64,000 nucleotides of DNA, taken from Rhynchopus euleeides. Lineage: Eukaryota; Euglenozoa; Diplonemea; Diplonemida; Diplonemidae. A program made the translations under genes and the position numbers. Below the pieces are notes generated by a model. The model had not been told where the DNA came from. It did not search any database and saw only the letters and a list, made by a program, of their open reading frames with translations. Below, piece after piece: positions 10,338 through 21,019 of the stretch. Positions within the stretch are counted from its first letter, which is position 1. Every line of letters begins with the position of its first letter. The stretch is from contig OY723283.1 of assembly GCA_963210315.1 (NCBI GenBank), positions 806,001 to 870,000 of the forward strand, read 5' to 3'.

Positions 10338-10634
10338 AGGAATTGTAAATGGAAAGTAATGGGGGGGTGGGTCTGTGCAGGGAAGATGGCTCGGCGTGAA
10401 AAATAACCTGATGCCATGCAAGGTACTCCCCTAGTTTTCAATGGAAATTGGCCCATATCAACAGGAAATGGCTGGAACACCCGTCGTTTCAGCAGGTTCA
10501 CCCGTCGAGTCGACGGGTGCCACCCGTCGACTCGACGGGTGGGCCCGTCGAGTCGACGGGTGCCGCCTGTCGAGTTTTCACCCGTCGTCCCGACTAGTCG
10601 ACCCCACCCGTCACTGCCCGACTAGTCCGTGGTG
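10338..10634 (-). repeat. right terminal inverted repeat of the DNA transposon
   Basis: Inverted partner of 7621-7895. It carries an expanded array of cgacgggtg/cacccgtcg palindromic words between about 10500 and 10590, more copies than the left arm. The element's last bases (ccgtggtg) are immediately followed by the 3' tail of the LINE. Confidence 0.85.
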
Positions 10635-10711
10635 GTGGGGCTGGGATGGGGGGGGGGGGGGGTGCTGGGAGGTCGGGCCGAAGCCCTTGTTCTCTGATGA
10701 TGTTATTTGGT

Positions 10712-13700
10712 TCACGCGTTCAGGTAGTCCTTCTCGCCGTGCTCCGTTACCCCTGCCTCGGCCAGGTAGCGCAGCGCCTCCTTGCAGTTGTGCAACAGCA
10801 GGTTGTGCACGTTTGTGGCTGTGAGGTGGTGTCGGGCCGACGCTGTCGCGGGGCAGCCGAAGAAGAGGTGCTTCAGTGAGACCCCAGGCGGGGGGTGGCC
10901 CGGCGCATGCTTCAGGCAGGGTTGGCAAGGTGGTTGTGCCGTGCCCGGGATGTCATGGTCGTAGACCAGGCGGTGGTGGTCGGCCCGGAGTCGGCGGATG
11001 GTGGTTTCCCCTAAGCGGGTGAGTCCCTCCATGCGGAGGTCGGGGCGTTGCAGTCGCGTCTCCCCGATTCCCGAACGGTACGCGTACACGCTGTCCGTGC
11101 GGGGCACCGTTGCGTCGTTGTAGATGTGTCGGCGGAGGACGACACGAGCCGACGCGAGGCTAACCGGTTCCATCTGCGGCCGGAAGGCACCGATTTGCGC
11201 CTGTTTGTCAGCGAGTTCGTTCCCTGCTACCCCAACGTGTGACGGGATGTAGCGGAGGTGGGTGGTGACATCGTGGGTTTGGGCGAGCTCGTTCAACCAC
11301 CTCCAGATGTCCCATTCGGTGGATCCTCTCGCTCGCTGCGGGCCGCTCAGCAGCGCGTTCAGTGCGCTCTGCGAGTCTGTGAGGATGGCGATCGTTTCGC
11401 CTGGGGATACCAGGGTGCATAGGTGAGCGAGGGATTCTCTGATGGCCACCAGCTCCGCCTGGTAGCTGATGCAGCGGAGTCCTGCCGGCCAGGCGAGCTT
11501 TTTCCTGAGGCGGCCCTCCGGCATGCTGTACACCGCTGCTCCTGCGCCGCCCTGCTGTTGCCGCGATGTGGAGTTGGAGACTGACCCGTCGGTGTACACA
11601 TGCCAGGCGCATGTCGGGAGGGCCTGGATGGTCTGCTCTGCCAGGTCCCGGAGGGTGTCTTTCGGGGTGGCGGCCTTTGGGGCGGTGAGCCCCGGCAGCG
11701 TCGCCAGGATGTGTACTCGTGGCAGCACCAGGTTCCATTCCCAGGGGGGGATGGGGTGTGCTGCATGCAGGGGGGCCAGCAGGGGGGTGCGCCCGTCGAC
11801 CTTCGAGGATTTCACCAGACTCCGTGCCTGATGTAGCCAGCTGCCTCCCGTGTTCCCGGTGTTTAGTTGCGCCCGGTATCCTGGGGAGTGGGGCACGCGG
11901 CGGAAGCGTTCGTGGTCTGTGCACACCGCGACCTTGAAGTCGAGGTCGAGGTCTCGCAGGTGTGATTCCCAGAGGAGCTTTGCCGTGCTGGTGTTCTTCA
12001 TACAGCCCGTGATGATCAGGGCTGCCATGCGGTGGACATCTCGCAGGCGTTTGAGGTTCTTCGTGGACAGGCCAGGGGTGTAGACGCTGGCGGCGTACAT
12101 CAGGATGGGGTAGACATATGTCAGGTAGGCCTGGCGCAGCGTGTCTCCACTTGAGCCCCAGTCAGTGCCTGCCAACATACGCAGAATGCTCAGGCGTCGC
12201 ATGCAGGTGGTCACGACGTGGTCGACGTGGTCTGTCATCGTGTGGCAGGCATCGATGTAGACCCCGAGGTACTTCGCTGTCGATTCGTGCTGGAGGGGGG
12301 TGCCGTCTGGGAGCTCCATGCGTCTGTGCTCGCTCAACGCTGCGGGCGTCGTTCCCATCAGCGTGTAGCAGCATTTACTGGGGGAGAGCTGCAGCCCGTG
12401 GAGTGGGATTTCGGCGGCGAGTGTGGATATGACGCCCTGTGCGGTGCTTAGGGCTTCAGTGTAGTTGTCCCCGACGACGAGTACTGCGATGTCATCTGCG
12501 AACACCGCTGGGTGGATGTTAGGGGAGGCGGTGATGGCTCGAGATACATCGTCCATCACGCAGTTGAAGAGCAGGGGCGAGAGCACTGTTCCCTGCGGGA
12601 CCCCGTTGTTGAAGTCGTAGTAGTCGCTTCTTACCCCGTGCACCTGTGCGGCGGCTCGGCGGTTGCTGAGGTAGTTGTGTAGCCATCTGGTGAATTTCGG
12701 GGGGAAGCCCTTCCGTCTGACACTGTTGATGACTGCGTGCTTGCTGACCTTGTCGAAGGCTTTCTCGAGGTCGAAGTACAGGGTGACAGCTGCCTTTCCG
12801 GAGGAGAGGGCGTCCGTCGCTGTTTGGGTGATGTAGGCTAGTTGGTCGGTTGTCGATCTCAGCCGCTGGAACCCTGCCTGGTTCGCGCAGTGCCCCTCCA
12901 CCTGTGGGTAGGCGTCGTCGAGCATGAGCTGCTCCATGCGCCTCTTCACCATTTTTTCTAGCACCTTGCACGCTGTGCTGGTGAGCGCGATTGGTCGGTA
13001 CGAGGACGCTGCCGTTGCTGGCTTCCCCGGTTTCAGGATCGGGATGATGACTGCTCGTGTCCACGCGTCGGGGAGGATGCCGCTGTTCCACGACAGGTTG
13101 AGCACATGCAGGAGTCCCTGCCGTGCCTGGGGGCCCAGATGCATCAGCAGCTCGTTGTTGAGGTCGTCAGGCCCTGGGGATTTCCGCTCCTGCAGTTCGG
13201 ATAGAGCCGCGTTCAGCTCCTCTTTGGAGAAGTCGTCTTCGGCAGCTGAGAGCTCGGGGGGTGTCTGGTCATTCGCATGCTGCGGGGTGTGTGCTGCTTG
13301 TGGCTGTTGGTCGCTTCCTTCGCTGATCTTGGCGTAGTGGCTGCAGAGGAGGTCCGCCTTAGCTTTGGGGTCGGTCACCGGGACCCCTCCGTCGACAAGT
13401 GGGAAGGCAGCCTGTTGGATTTTGCGGCCGTCGAGTTCTCGCACAAGCCGGAAGGTGGCGCCGAGGTCGCTGCTGGTGCTCGCGGCCTGGCACCTGGTTT
13501 CCCAGGTTGTGCGCTTTGCTTCGAGGACGGCGTTGGTGGCGTCGGTGGTCAGCTTGTCCAGCTTGTCGTAGTCGTCCTGGGACAGGTGTGCGGTCTGGGC
13601 GTGTCTGCGCGATTCCTCGTTCCGCGCCCGTATCGCACGTTTCACCTTGCTTGTGAACCACCGCTTGCGGGGGCGAGAGCTTCGCTTCGTCGGGATGTGT

Positions 13701-14677
13701 TTGGCTGCGACCGTGCGTACCAGTCCCAGCCACTTGTGGAAGGATTCCTTCGGGTCATTCCACTTCGTCACTTTGCGTGACAGCCGTTCCAGCTCCTCAG
13801 TGAATGCGGGCCAGTCTGCCGCTGCCCAGTTCCATAGTTGGCGGGCTTTAGCTGCCGGGTGTGTGGCTGCAGCTGGCGTTCGTGCAAAGGGGACGGTGTA
13901 TTGTATGGCGAAGTGATCGGACTGCCACTGGTCTAGGGTATTCCAGGTGACCTCCCCCAGCTCGTAGTGGGCGAAGACAATGTCCGGCGAGGACTTGGAG
14001 TCGCGGCGCATGCGTGTGGGGTGGTCAGGGTCGTTGCACAGCGACATGCCGTTGAGGAGGGACCAGTGGTACAGGTCTGTTCCCTTGTCGTCGCAGCGCG
14101 CATGTTTATCCCAGGCACGGTTGTGGATGTTGAAGTCGCCGGCGATGATGGACTCCGGCGTGTGTGGTAGCAGGGATGTAGAGAAGTCGTCGCGGCGTGG
14201 GTCGTTGCTAGTGCCGACTCCCGAGGGGCGGTATACATTGGTGAAGGTGATAGCGCTTTCTGGCCCCGTGACGCGCACCGTGAGGGTCTCGGTCACACTG
14301 GCGTTTGGTGCGGTGGCAATAAGAGTCGCGTGTAGGTCCTCCCGCACTAGGGTTGCGATCCCGCCTCCGGAGGTGAGCGTCCCCTTACAGCGCTTCTGGG
14401 TGCGGCGTCGGAGAAAGACGGAGTAGCCCGGGAACTTGGGGTCCCCCCCCTGTGCTGCTCGGAGTTCCTGCAGATGCACTACGTCATACCGCTGGGTTGC
14501 GAGGTGGTGCTGGAGCTCCGCCCTTTTTGCCTCGGTGAGTCCGTTGCAGTTCCAGGTCAGGCACTTGAGGTGCTGCGCCGGGCCAGGGTTCTGCTCGATG
14601 TCACCCGCCCTGAGGAGGAGGTCACGCCCGGTCTCGTAGATGTGGCGCTGCAGGCCTGGAGATGGCGGGCCTCCCCG
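10712..14677 (-). CDS. LINE ORF2: 2A-endonuclease-RT-RNase H polyprotein
   Basis: Open frame of 1321 codons directly after the ORF1 stop and in the same frame. Residues 25-33 are GDIEQNPGP, the 2A ribosome-skipping consensus (DxExNPGP), at 14605-14579. An exonuclease/endonuclease/phosphatase domain follows (LQELR, NVYRPSG, GDFNIHNRAW, SPDIV, SDHFAI). The reverse transcriptase has FDLEKAFD, GVPQGTVLSPLLFN, FADDIAVLV and KYLGVYID. The RNase H shows YTDGS, AELVAIRE, LTDSQSAL and a final Asp in GNELADKQ. A C-terminal Cys/His cluster (CQPC ... HLFFGC) ends the protein. The first ATG is only at 14047, after most of the endonuclease, so translation must enter from ORF1 or at a non-AUG codon. The frame is intact, suggesting recent activity. 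Confidence 0.9.
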   Translation of the reverse strand, partial: RGGPPSPGLQRHIYETGRDLLLRAGDIEQNPGPAQHLKCLTWNCNGLTEAKRAELQHHLATQRYDVVHLQELRAAQGGDPKFPGYSVFLRRRTQKRCKGTLTSGGGIATLVREDLHATLIATAPNASVTETLTVRVTGPESAITFTNVYRPSGVGTSNDPRRDDFSTSLLPHTPESIIAGDFNIHNRAWDKHARCDDKGTDLYHWSLLNGMSLCNDPDHPTRMRRDSKSSPDIVFAHYELGEVTWNTLDQWQSDHFAIQYTVPFARTPAAATHPAAKARQLWNWAAADWPAFTEELERLSRKVTKWNDPKESFHKWLGLVRTVAAKHIPTKRSSRPRKRWFTSKVKRAIRARNEESRRHAQTAHLSQDDYDKLDKLTTDATNAVLEAKRTTWETRCQAASTSSDLGATFRLVRELDGRKIQQAAFPLVDGGVPVTDPKAKADLLCSHYAKISEGSDQQPQAAHTPQHANDQTPPELSAAEDDFSKEELNAALSELQERKSPGPDDLNNELLMHLGPQARQGLLHVLNLSWNSGILPDAWTRAVIIPILKPGKPATAASSYRPIALTSTACKVLEKMVKRRMEQLMLDDAYPQVEGHCANQAGFQRLRSTTDQLAYITQTATDALSSGKAAVTLYFDLEKAFDKVSKHAVINSVRRKGFPPKFTRWLHNYLSNRRAAAQVHGVRSDYYDFNNGVPQGTVLSPLLFNCVMDDVSRAITASPNIHPAVFADDIAVLVVGDNYTEALSTAQGVISTLAAEIPLHGLQLSPSKCCYTLMGTTPAALSEHRRMELPDGTPLQHESTAKYLGVYIDACHTMTDHVDHVVTTCMRRLSILRMLAGTDWGSSGDTLRQAYLTYVYPILMYAASVYTPGLSTKNLKRLRDVHRMAALIITGCMKNTSTAKLLWESHLRDLDLDFKVAVCTDHERFRRVPHSPGYRAQLNTGNTGGSWLHQARSLVKSSKVDGRTPLLAPLHAAHPIPPWEWNLVLPRVHILATLPGLTAPKAATPKDTLRDLAEQTIQALPTCAWHVYTDGSVSNSTSRQQQGGAGAAVYSMPEGRLRKKLAWPAGLRCISYQAELVAIRESLAHLCTLVSPGETIAILTDSQSALNALLSGPQRARGSTEWDIWRWLNELAQTHDVTTHLRYIPSHVGVAGNELADKQAQIGAFRPQMEPVSLASARVVLRRHIYNDATVPRTDSVYAYRSGIGETRLQRPDLRMEGLTRLGETTIRRLRADHHRLVYDHDIPGTAQPPCQPCLKHAPGHPPPGVSLKHLFFGCPATASARHHLTATNVHNLLLHNCKEALRYLAEAGVTEHGEKDYLNA
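14579..14605 (-). other. 2A-like (CHYSEL) ribosome-skipping sequence
   Basis: Encodes GDIEQNPGP, preceded by the leucine-rich DLLLRA that typifies active 2A peptides. The skip would occur between the final Gly (GGC) and Pro (CCG), releasing ORF1-derived sequence from the endonuclease protein. The position is 24 codons after the in-frame TGA. Confidence 0.9.
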
Positions 14678-14680
14678 TCA
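14675..14680 (-). promoter_or_regulatory. candidate readthrough stop: UGA CGG between ORF1 and ORF2
   Basis: The ORF1 stop is TGA followed by CGG, and ORF2 continues in the same frame with no ATG for 630 nt. UGA-CGG is an established leaky-termination context in some plant RNA viruses. Together with the downstream 2A this would yield an ORF1 extension and a separate ORF2 protein. The alternative is that the TGA is an inactivating mutation of a once-continuous ORF1-2A-ORF2 frame. Confidence 0.5.
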
Positions 14681-15433
14681 GTTGAAGAGGACCTCTTCGC
14701 ACTGACGTTTGTGCAACCGCTCCTTCGGGTGCTTTGTGCGCAGGGTTGCGGTCCGGGACGGAGAGAGTGCCCGGCTCTTCTTCTTGGGGGTTAGCCCCGT
14801 GTGGGTTCTGGCCGGGGAGGCGGACTTCGGGGGTGAGCCCTTGGTCCCCCGGTTTGGGGTGGTGGCGGCCGGCTCGGTCTTTCGGGAGGGGGAGCTGGTG
14901 CCCGGCTTGGTGGTCTTCTTCGGTTTTGACTGCGGATGTGCTGCCGCCTCCAGGTGCTGCAGGCGGGCCTGCATTGCCTGCAGGGCGGCCGCGAACTGTC
15001 TCTCCTGGTTCGCGGCCCGCTCCTCTGCAGCGGCTGCCCGCCGCTCTGCCTCGGCAGCACGCTGTTCCGCCTGCTCGAGGAGGGCTTGCACCCTGGCGAG
15101 GTTGGTGGCGGCGGCGGCGGCGGCGGCTGCTGCTGCGGCGGCGGCGGCGGGGTCGGTGGTAGTGGTGGTGGCGTGGGGGGGGCCGCTGTCCTTCATCTCA
15201 GCGTCGGTCGTGGCCCCCTTCTTCTTCGTCTTCTTCTTTGTCTTCTTACTCGCCAGCTCACTCCCCGGCACTCCTCCCTTCGGCTGCTCCGGTGCTGCGG
15301 GTGGTGGGGTCGGCTCCGGTGGGGGCTTGGTGCGCTTTGGCCTCCGCCGGCGGGGGAAGAGCCCCAAGTCCTCGGGTTCGCGGTACCGCCGCAACACCAG
15401 GTAGGTGTTGTTGTCGACGCAGTACGCGCTTGT
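14678..15433 (-). CDS. LINE ORF1: basic/coiled-coil nucleic-acid-binding protein (5' truncated)
   Basis: Open frame from the TAA at 15434-15436 to the TGA at 14678-14680. The N-terminal part is highly basic (FPRRRRPKRTK, KKTKKKTKKK). A polyalanine tract follows, then an Ala/Glu/Arg coiled coil (EQRAAEAERRAAAAEERAA), then a Ser/Pro/Lys-rich tail. LINE ORF1 proteins chaperone RNA, which fits the charge, but no CCHC knuckle or RRM is visible. The only ATG in frame before the coiled coil is at 15196, so the true N-terminus is either there or was lost by 5' truncation. The frame is the same as ORF2. Confidence 0.75.
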   Translation of the reverse strand, partial: TSAYCVDNNTYLVLRRYREPEDLGLFPRRRRPKRTKPPPEPTPPPAAPEQPKGGVPGSELASKKTKKKTKKKGATTDAEMKDSGPPHATTTTTDPAAAAAAAAAAAAAATNLARVQALLEQAEQRAAEAERRAAAAEERAANQERQFAAALQAMQARLQHLEAAAHPQSKPKKTTKPGTSSPSRKTEPAATTPNRGTKGSPPKSASPARTHTGLTPKKKSRALSPSRTATLRTKHPKERLHKRQCEEVLFN

Positions 15434-15435
15434 TT

Positions 15436-16860
<1,425 letters not shown>

Positions 16861-19800
16861 TCAGTCAGCCGGCGGACGCCAAGGCCGGAGGTAGGTAGAG
16901 TTGTCAAGCCCAGGGAAGTGCTTCCTTAAATCGAGGTCCCAGTTCGGCTTGTAGTCCCCCCAGTATCTCTTCTTCCCTTCCTCGGTCAGCATTGGGAGCA
17001 TGAAGCAGCGCCGGCCTTCGACAATGGACCACCATTTAAACTTCTGTTTCTCCTTAGGGGTCAGCTCGGACTCTAAAGAGAGGATCATTCGAGAGAACTC
17101 CATGTTCCAGATCGTGTCAGCTTCCTCTTGGATCTCTGAATAGGTTGTGCTCATCATGGCAATGAGGAGGTTGAGAAGCAGGATGGTGACAAGGATCACA
17201 TAGATCACCATCAGCAGATACGCGATCAGGGGATACGATGTCATCTCAGAGGTGATGTCAAGCGACACCTCCCCAAGGAGCACTTCGAAGGACTTCCGCA
17301 TGTGCGCGACAAACAGATATCCGTCATCGCCTTTCCCTTCACTGTCGGTGTCGAGAACCAGGTAGAATGCCTGTGTGAAACCCAGCTGGAAGGTTAGGAA
17401 GATCGCGAGGAATTGGATCATGTCGTCCATCAACATCTTCCAGATCATGATGATAAAGGGGCCTGTCTGTTTGAACCCGAGCATCAGCCAGAGGATGTAG
17501 GACCACAGGAGCAGGGCTGCCAGTGCACCGCAAAGGTTTTCAATATCGCTTTTGAAGGCGCGGCAGACGTAGCTCAGCAGGGTGAACAGGCAGCAGGATG
17601 ATGAGAGTACGTTCTCCAGGAGCATGCTCCCCTTCACCCCGAAGTAGCCGTTGAGGCCCCCTTCAGACATCTCGCCCAGCTCCCGGCTGCCCTTCCAGAT
17701 GGCTCCGCTGAGGACGATGAAATCGGCAACCCGTTCTGTCAGATTCCACCACCCGTGGAATGTGAAGAAGGTGTTCGACTCGCATCTCACAAACGAGTCC
17801 AGCCGGGAGAAATTTGTGGCAGACTGCAGGAACACACCGGGGGTGTGCTCCTGGTCCCCCCAGATGTGTTCCGTGAAGCATCCGGTGGGTGGGCTCCGCT
17901 CTTTGAACCCTGCGACCATGAAGGCGATGACGTAGAACACAACCATCGCGATGCGCTTGATGAACACCCTCTTGACGTAGGAGTTCCACTTCTGGTGGAG
18001 GAAATTTCGGATGAGCGGGAGGGCGAGCAGCTTGAGGTGGTTGTTGTCGACAAGCAGCTGCAGGATGCCGGGCTTGCCGTCGCTGATGCCGCTGGGCTCG
18101 ATCTCGTCGATGAAGACGGCTCGGAGGGAGTGCGGCCCGTAGTTCCATGTGACCTGCGTGTTGGATTCCAGCAGATAGGAGAACATTTCCATGTGTCCGC
18201 GCTCGGCAGCAAGCGTGAAAGGTGTCAGTCCATCTGTATTGTAGCAGCTGGTCAACCCGCACTCATAGAATGACGGCATCTCCTCCTTGCAGAGCTGCTC
18301 GAGGAATTCGTACATGTGAGGGAGGTTGTGCCACACGCACATGTGGAGGACCGTGTTGCCGTCGGTGTCCCGCACGTCCAGCATTTCACTCCGCTTCTTC
18401 CGCAGCCGTGTGGAGGCGAACATCAGCAGGTATTGAACCATGTCGGGCTGGTTGGTTGATATCGCAAACATCTGTGCAATGGGAAGACAGGGGGGCATGT
18501 CAGGGGAAGGGCAAGGCATGCCTCAGGCCGCGAGAGGGTGTGCAGCTTCAGATACATACCAACGGCCACTCGCCGAAGTAGCACCCACCTACTCTGTCTT
18601 TGAAGAACAGCCCTCGTGCAGGCTGCAGCAGCGCTGTGAGGTGATGGTGGTGGCAGCAGTAATGCCAGCAAGGGGAAGCTAACTCCGACACAGCCACCCA
18701 CAACAGCACCTTGGGCCATACCATCAGGATAGTGATCGAGCAGCAGCCGCGTCATATCCAGATCACGGTTGACGATGGTGAAATGCAGTGCAAGCTCCCC
18801 TTTGAAGAAGTCAGTGGTGTACACATCCTGCGCAAGCTTGCCGTTTCTCGACAGCAGCCACCGGATCATCTGCTTCGACACAGGGGTGTTCAGCAGTGCA
18901 CACACCAACAGGGGTGTGGCGCCGAAGTGGTCTCGCGCATGCATTGTCGTCTGATCCTCTGACACGACGTGTTTCAGCCTCCCGACATCACCTTCAACGA
19001 TAGCCTGTGGCAGGGGAGTTGATTCGGAGCGCGGCGGTCTGGCTGGCAGGTTTGATTAGAAATTGACGGCGGGGAGGGGAGTAGAGAACAGAGCATTGCG
19101 CAACCCTTGAAACCCTTGAATACCTTGAACACAGCCTCTGTCTGCCATGCAGTCTGTTGTGAGTCCATCTCTTCCATGTCGGTATCCCGCAGCAGCCCGA
19201 CGATCGACAGCAATGTGTTCGTCACCCGCGCTGCGGCACGCTGTGTGTGGTGCGGTGTGGGAGGAACAGAGAAGGGAACACGGCAAAAAACATTTTACAT
19301 CACCGCATTGCATACCCTCCAGAAAGGGCCCTCCTCCTCCCCGCTGGAATCCTGGACAAACTGCTTCACCTTGTTGAGCCTTTCCCGAGCCGCCTCACGC
19401 TTGTTCCTCACGTCGTCAATGGTATGCTGATACTTGGCCCTCACAGACGCTGCAACGCTTTTGAGGGATGCAATCTGATCGTGCTCCACACCCATTGCCA
19501 GGAGGGTCTCGTCGAGACCGCTGAAGATCGACTCAACCTGATGGACCCTCTTCTGCAGCCGCTCGTTCTCCATGGCCCGCTCGATCCACGCGCTGAGCTG
19601 TGCCGGGCGGAGCATCTTAAACGAGAGCCGTGCGCGGTGCCCCCTGAAAATCTTCTGGATGTTGACAACAGCATCGGTCAGCCGCTCCAGCTCGTAGGTC
19701 GTCATGGTCGCAAAGTCATAAAACTCATTCTTCGCCAGCTCGTTGGGGTTCGGATACACCCTCTTCGAGGGAATCCGCGAAAACCCGGTGGGCACGCTGG

Positions 19801-20293
19801 GGCTCCGCAGCGAAGCCTCCGACAGAATCCGGCACTCCACCTTCCGCAGCACATACGAGTTCTGCCGCGCATACTCCGCCATCTGAGAATCCGCAACCCC
19901 CACGGTATCGCTACTCTCAGAAGACCAATACGTCGTCAGAGGGACGTGCCCCCCCCTGTTTGAAGAGACAGCGCTGTGGGCGTACCCCTCCACGCGGACA
20001 AACGAATACCCCTGCCGCTCGTACATGACACGGTTGGTCACCAGAGCATGGTCATGCAGGGTCGCATGGTACATCTGGTTGAGGGGGATCCGCCCATCGC
20101 CCGGCTGTTTGAACACCGCCCCTACAGTGCGCAGGAGGGTGAATCCATTGTCAGCTGCGTACTCCTCCGTGTCAGGTGTTGCGCTGAGGAGGTGGTCTTT
20201 CTGCACCGCGTTGTGCCACGCCTTGAGAAGCACCGAGGTCTGCCCGGACATCGACGCCGGACGGACACCCGGCGAAGGCACAGGTGTCAGCAT
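16861..20293 (-). CDS. TRPV-like cation channel with ankyrin repeats, 5 exons
   Basis: Six-TM cation channel of the TRP superfamily, predicted 1020 aa. Exons: 20293-19316, 19240-19124, 19004-18722, 18633-18560 and 18471-16861; all junctions keep frame. The 74-nt fourth exon restores the segment DALLQPARGLFFKDRVGGCY...FGEWPL before MFAISTNQPD, a typical TRPV ankyrin finger. Ankyrin repeats occupy roughly 370-620, the TM core 680-925, the pore helix/filter is near 884 (LGEVSLDIT) and S6 is followed by NLLIAMMSTTYSEIQEEAD, then a TRP-box-like region. The first 326 residues are an extension with an IQ motif near 212-224 (NIQKIFRGHRARL) and a coiled coil at 240-318, suggesting calmodulin binding. 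The start is uncertain: the ATG at 20293 has two out-of-frame upstream ATGs after a CTCGCAG acceptor. Confidence 0.85.
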
Positions 20294-20772
20294 GCTTCTC
20301 GCAGTTCCATTCGAACCTGCATCCGAAGGCCTGCGAGGAGGAGGCACTTTACCTCACCCCCCCCCCCCACACACCCGGCTTCCCCTTGCCGGCGATGACA
20401 CTACGCTTTTCAACCTAAACTTACGGCGGAAGTGGTGGAGAGGGTGGGGCGAGAGAGAGAGAGGGGGATGTTTAGCGGTGACTCACACCTGCATACAAAG
20501 GGGGGGGGGGTTGAAGAGCCTTCGGTTCTAGGGAGGGGTAGGGGGTCGGGGGAGTAGCAGGGGAAGGTATCTAAACAAGTGGGGGGGGGGGGGAATGCGA
20601 AAATGGAAAGGAAACAGGATACAGTTCAGGCCGATATAATGCCTGGGTGTGGGGAGGGGGGTGGGTGGGATGGAAGTGGGGGAGTATTGCACGGGGGAAG
20701 GTGTATCCGCCCCTTGCTGTGTATCTCTGCGGGTTTGGTGGCGGTTGTGTTTGTGTGTGTTGAACACTTTTT

Positions 20773-20875
20773 AGGTGGGTTAACCCTGCACGGGTCCTGG
20801 CCCACCCCTGTGTGTGTGTGGTTATAAAGTTTTAAGGCGGTGTCGCCCTGCACGGGCAGTAGCACCTCCCCTTCA
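20773..20875. ncRNA. two hairpins with identical TGCAC loops
   Basis: Two successive stem-loops share the loop TGCAC: one with arms ACCC/GGGT inside an outer GGTGGG/CCCACC stem (about 20774-20806), one with GCCC/GGGC inside GGTG/CACC (about 20840-20868). The arms differ while pairing is kept, which suggests selection on structure. They lie just upstream of the larger fold at 20908-21019 and may belong to the same transcript; strand is undetermined. Confidence 0.3.
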
Positions 20876-20907
20876 GTATCGCACTCCCGAAGGATTCCCC
20901 AACACGG

Positions 20908-21019
20908 CGTGACACCGGTTTCGACGCGTACTCTTCGTACCCCTCCCCCCGGCCGCGTCTCTTCAGCGAAGAACCGGGGATAATCGGACCAGGGCTAGCT
21001 AAACCCTGGTGGTGTCACG
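20908..21019. ncRNA. candidate structured RNA, multibranched fold
   Basis: A 9-bp closing stem pairs 20908-20916 (CGTGACACC) with 21011-21019 (GGTGTCACG). Inside it, GGTT (20917-20920) pairs with AACC (20972-20975), GACGC (20923-20927) with GCGTC (20955-20959), GTAC-TCTTC-GTAC forms a hairpin (20928-20940), and CTTC-AGC-GAAG another (20961-20971). A perfect 7-bp hairpin ACCAGGG/CCCTGGT (20988-21010) stacks directly on the closing stem. I recognise no known family: no tRNA, SRP, RNase P or snRNA signatures. The strand cannot be decided because the pairs are all Watson-Crick. Confidence 0.45.

Larger units (their letters stand above)
7621..10634. mobile_element. DNA transposon with ~280-bp terminal inverted repeats
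   Basis: The left end (7621-7895) and right end (10338-10634) are long inverted repeats. The outermost bases are CACCACGGACTAGTCG on the left and its reverse complement on the right. Each arm carries subterminal arrays of cccgtcga/acgggtg words, then about 150 bp of near-identical sequence that ends at ccatttacaattcct. The right arm is about 22 bp longer within the word array. Three minus-strand ORFs lie inside (9093-10061, 8621-8920, 8070-8684). None has a recognisable DDE, RuvC or tyrosine-recombinase signature. No clear target-site duplication is visible at the assigned ends, so the exact termini or the superfamily remain open. Confidence 0.8.
10635..15435 (-). mobile_element. non-LTR retrotransposon (LINE) with 2A peptide and RNase H
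   Basis: The element contains ORF1 (about 15433-14678), one in-frame TGA, and ORF2 (14677-10712) with apurinic endonuclease, reverse transcriptase and RNase H domains. This order, with a 2A sequence just before the endonuclease, matches what is known of L1Tc/ingi-clade LINEs of trypanosomatids. The 3' UTR is only about 75 bp, has a C-run and no poly(A), and ends against the inverted repeat of the DNA transposon. The 5' end is probably truncated near 15435, because the open frame is entered from a stop codon (TAA at 15434-15436) without an ATG. No target-site duplication was found. Confidence 0.85.

Noticed and set aside
14709..15404. 231-codon plus-strand ORF rich in Ala/Cys
   Set aside because: Shadow of LINE ORF1; its alanine run is the complement of the GCC/GCG repeats.
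20908..21019. tmRNA or tRNA-like gene (GGTTTCGAC motif)
   Set aside because: No acceptor stem with CCA, no T-arm consensus and no tag reading frame; kept only as an unassigned structured RNA.
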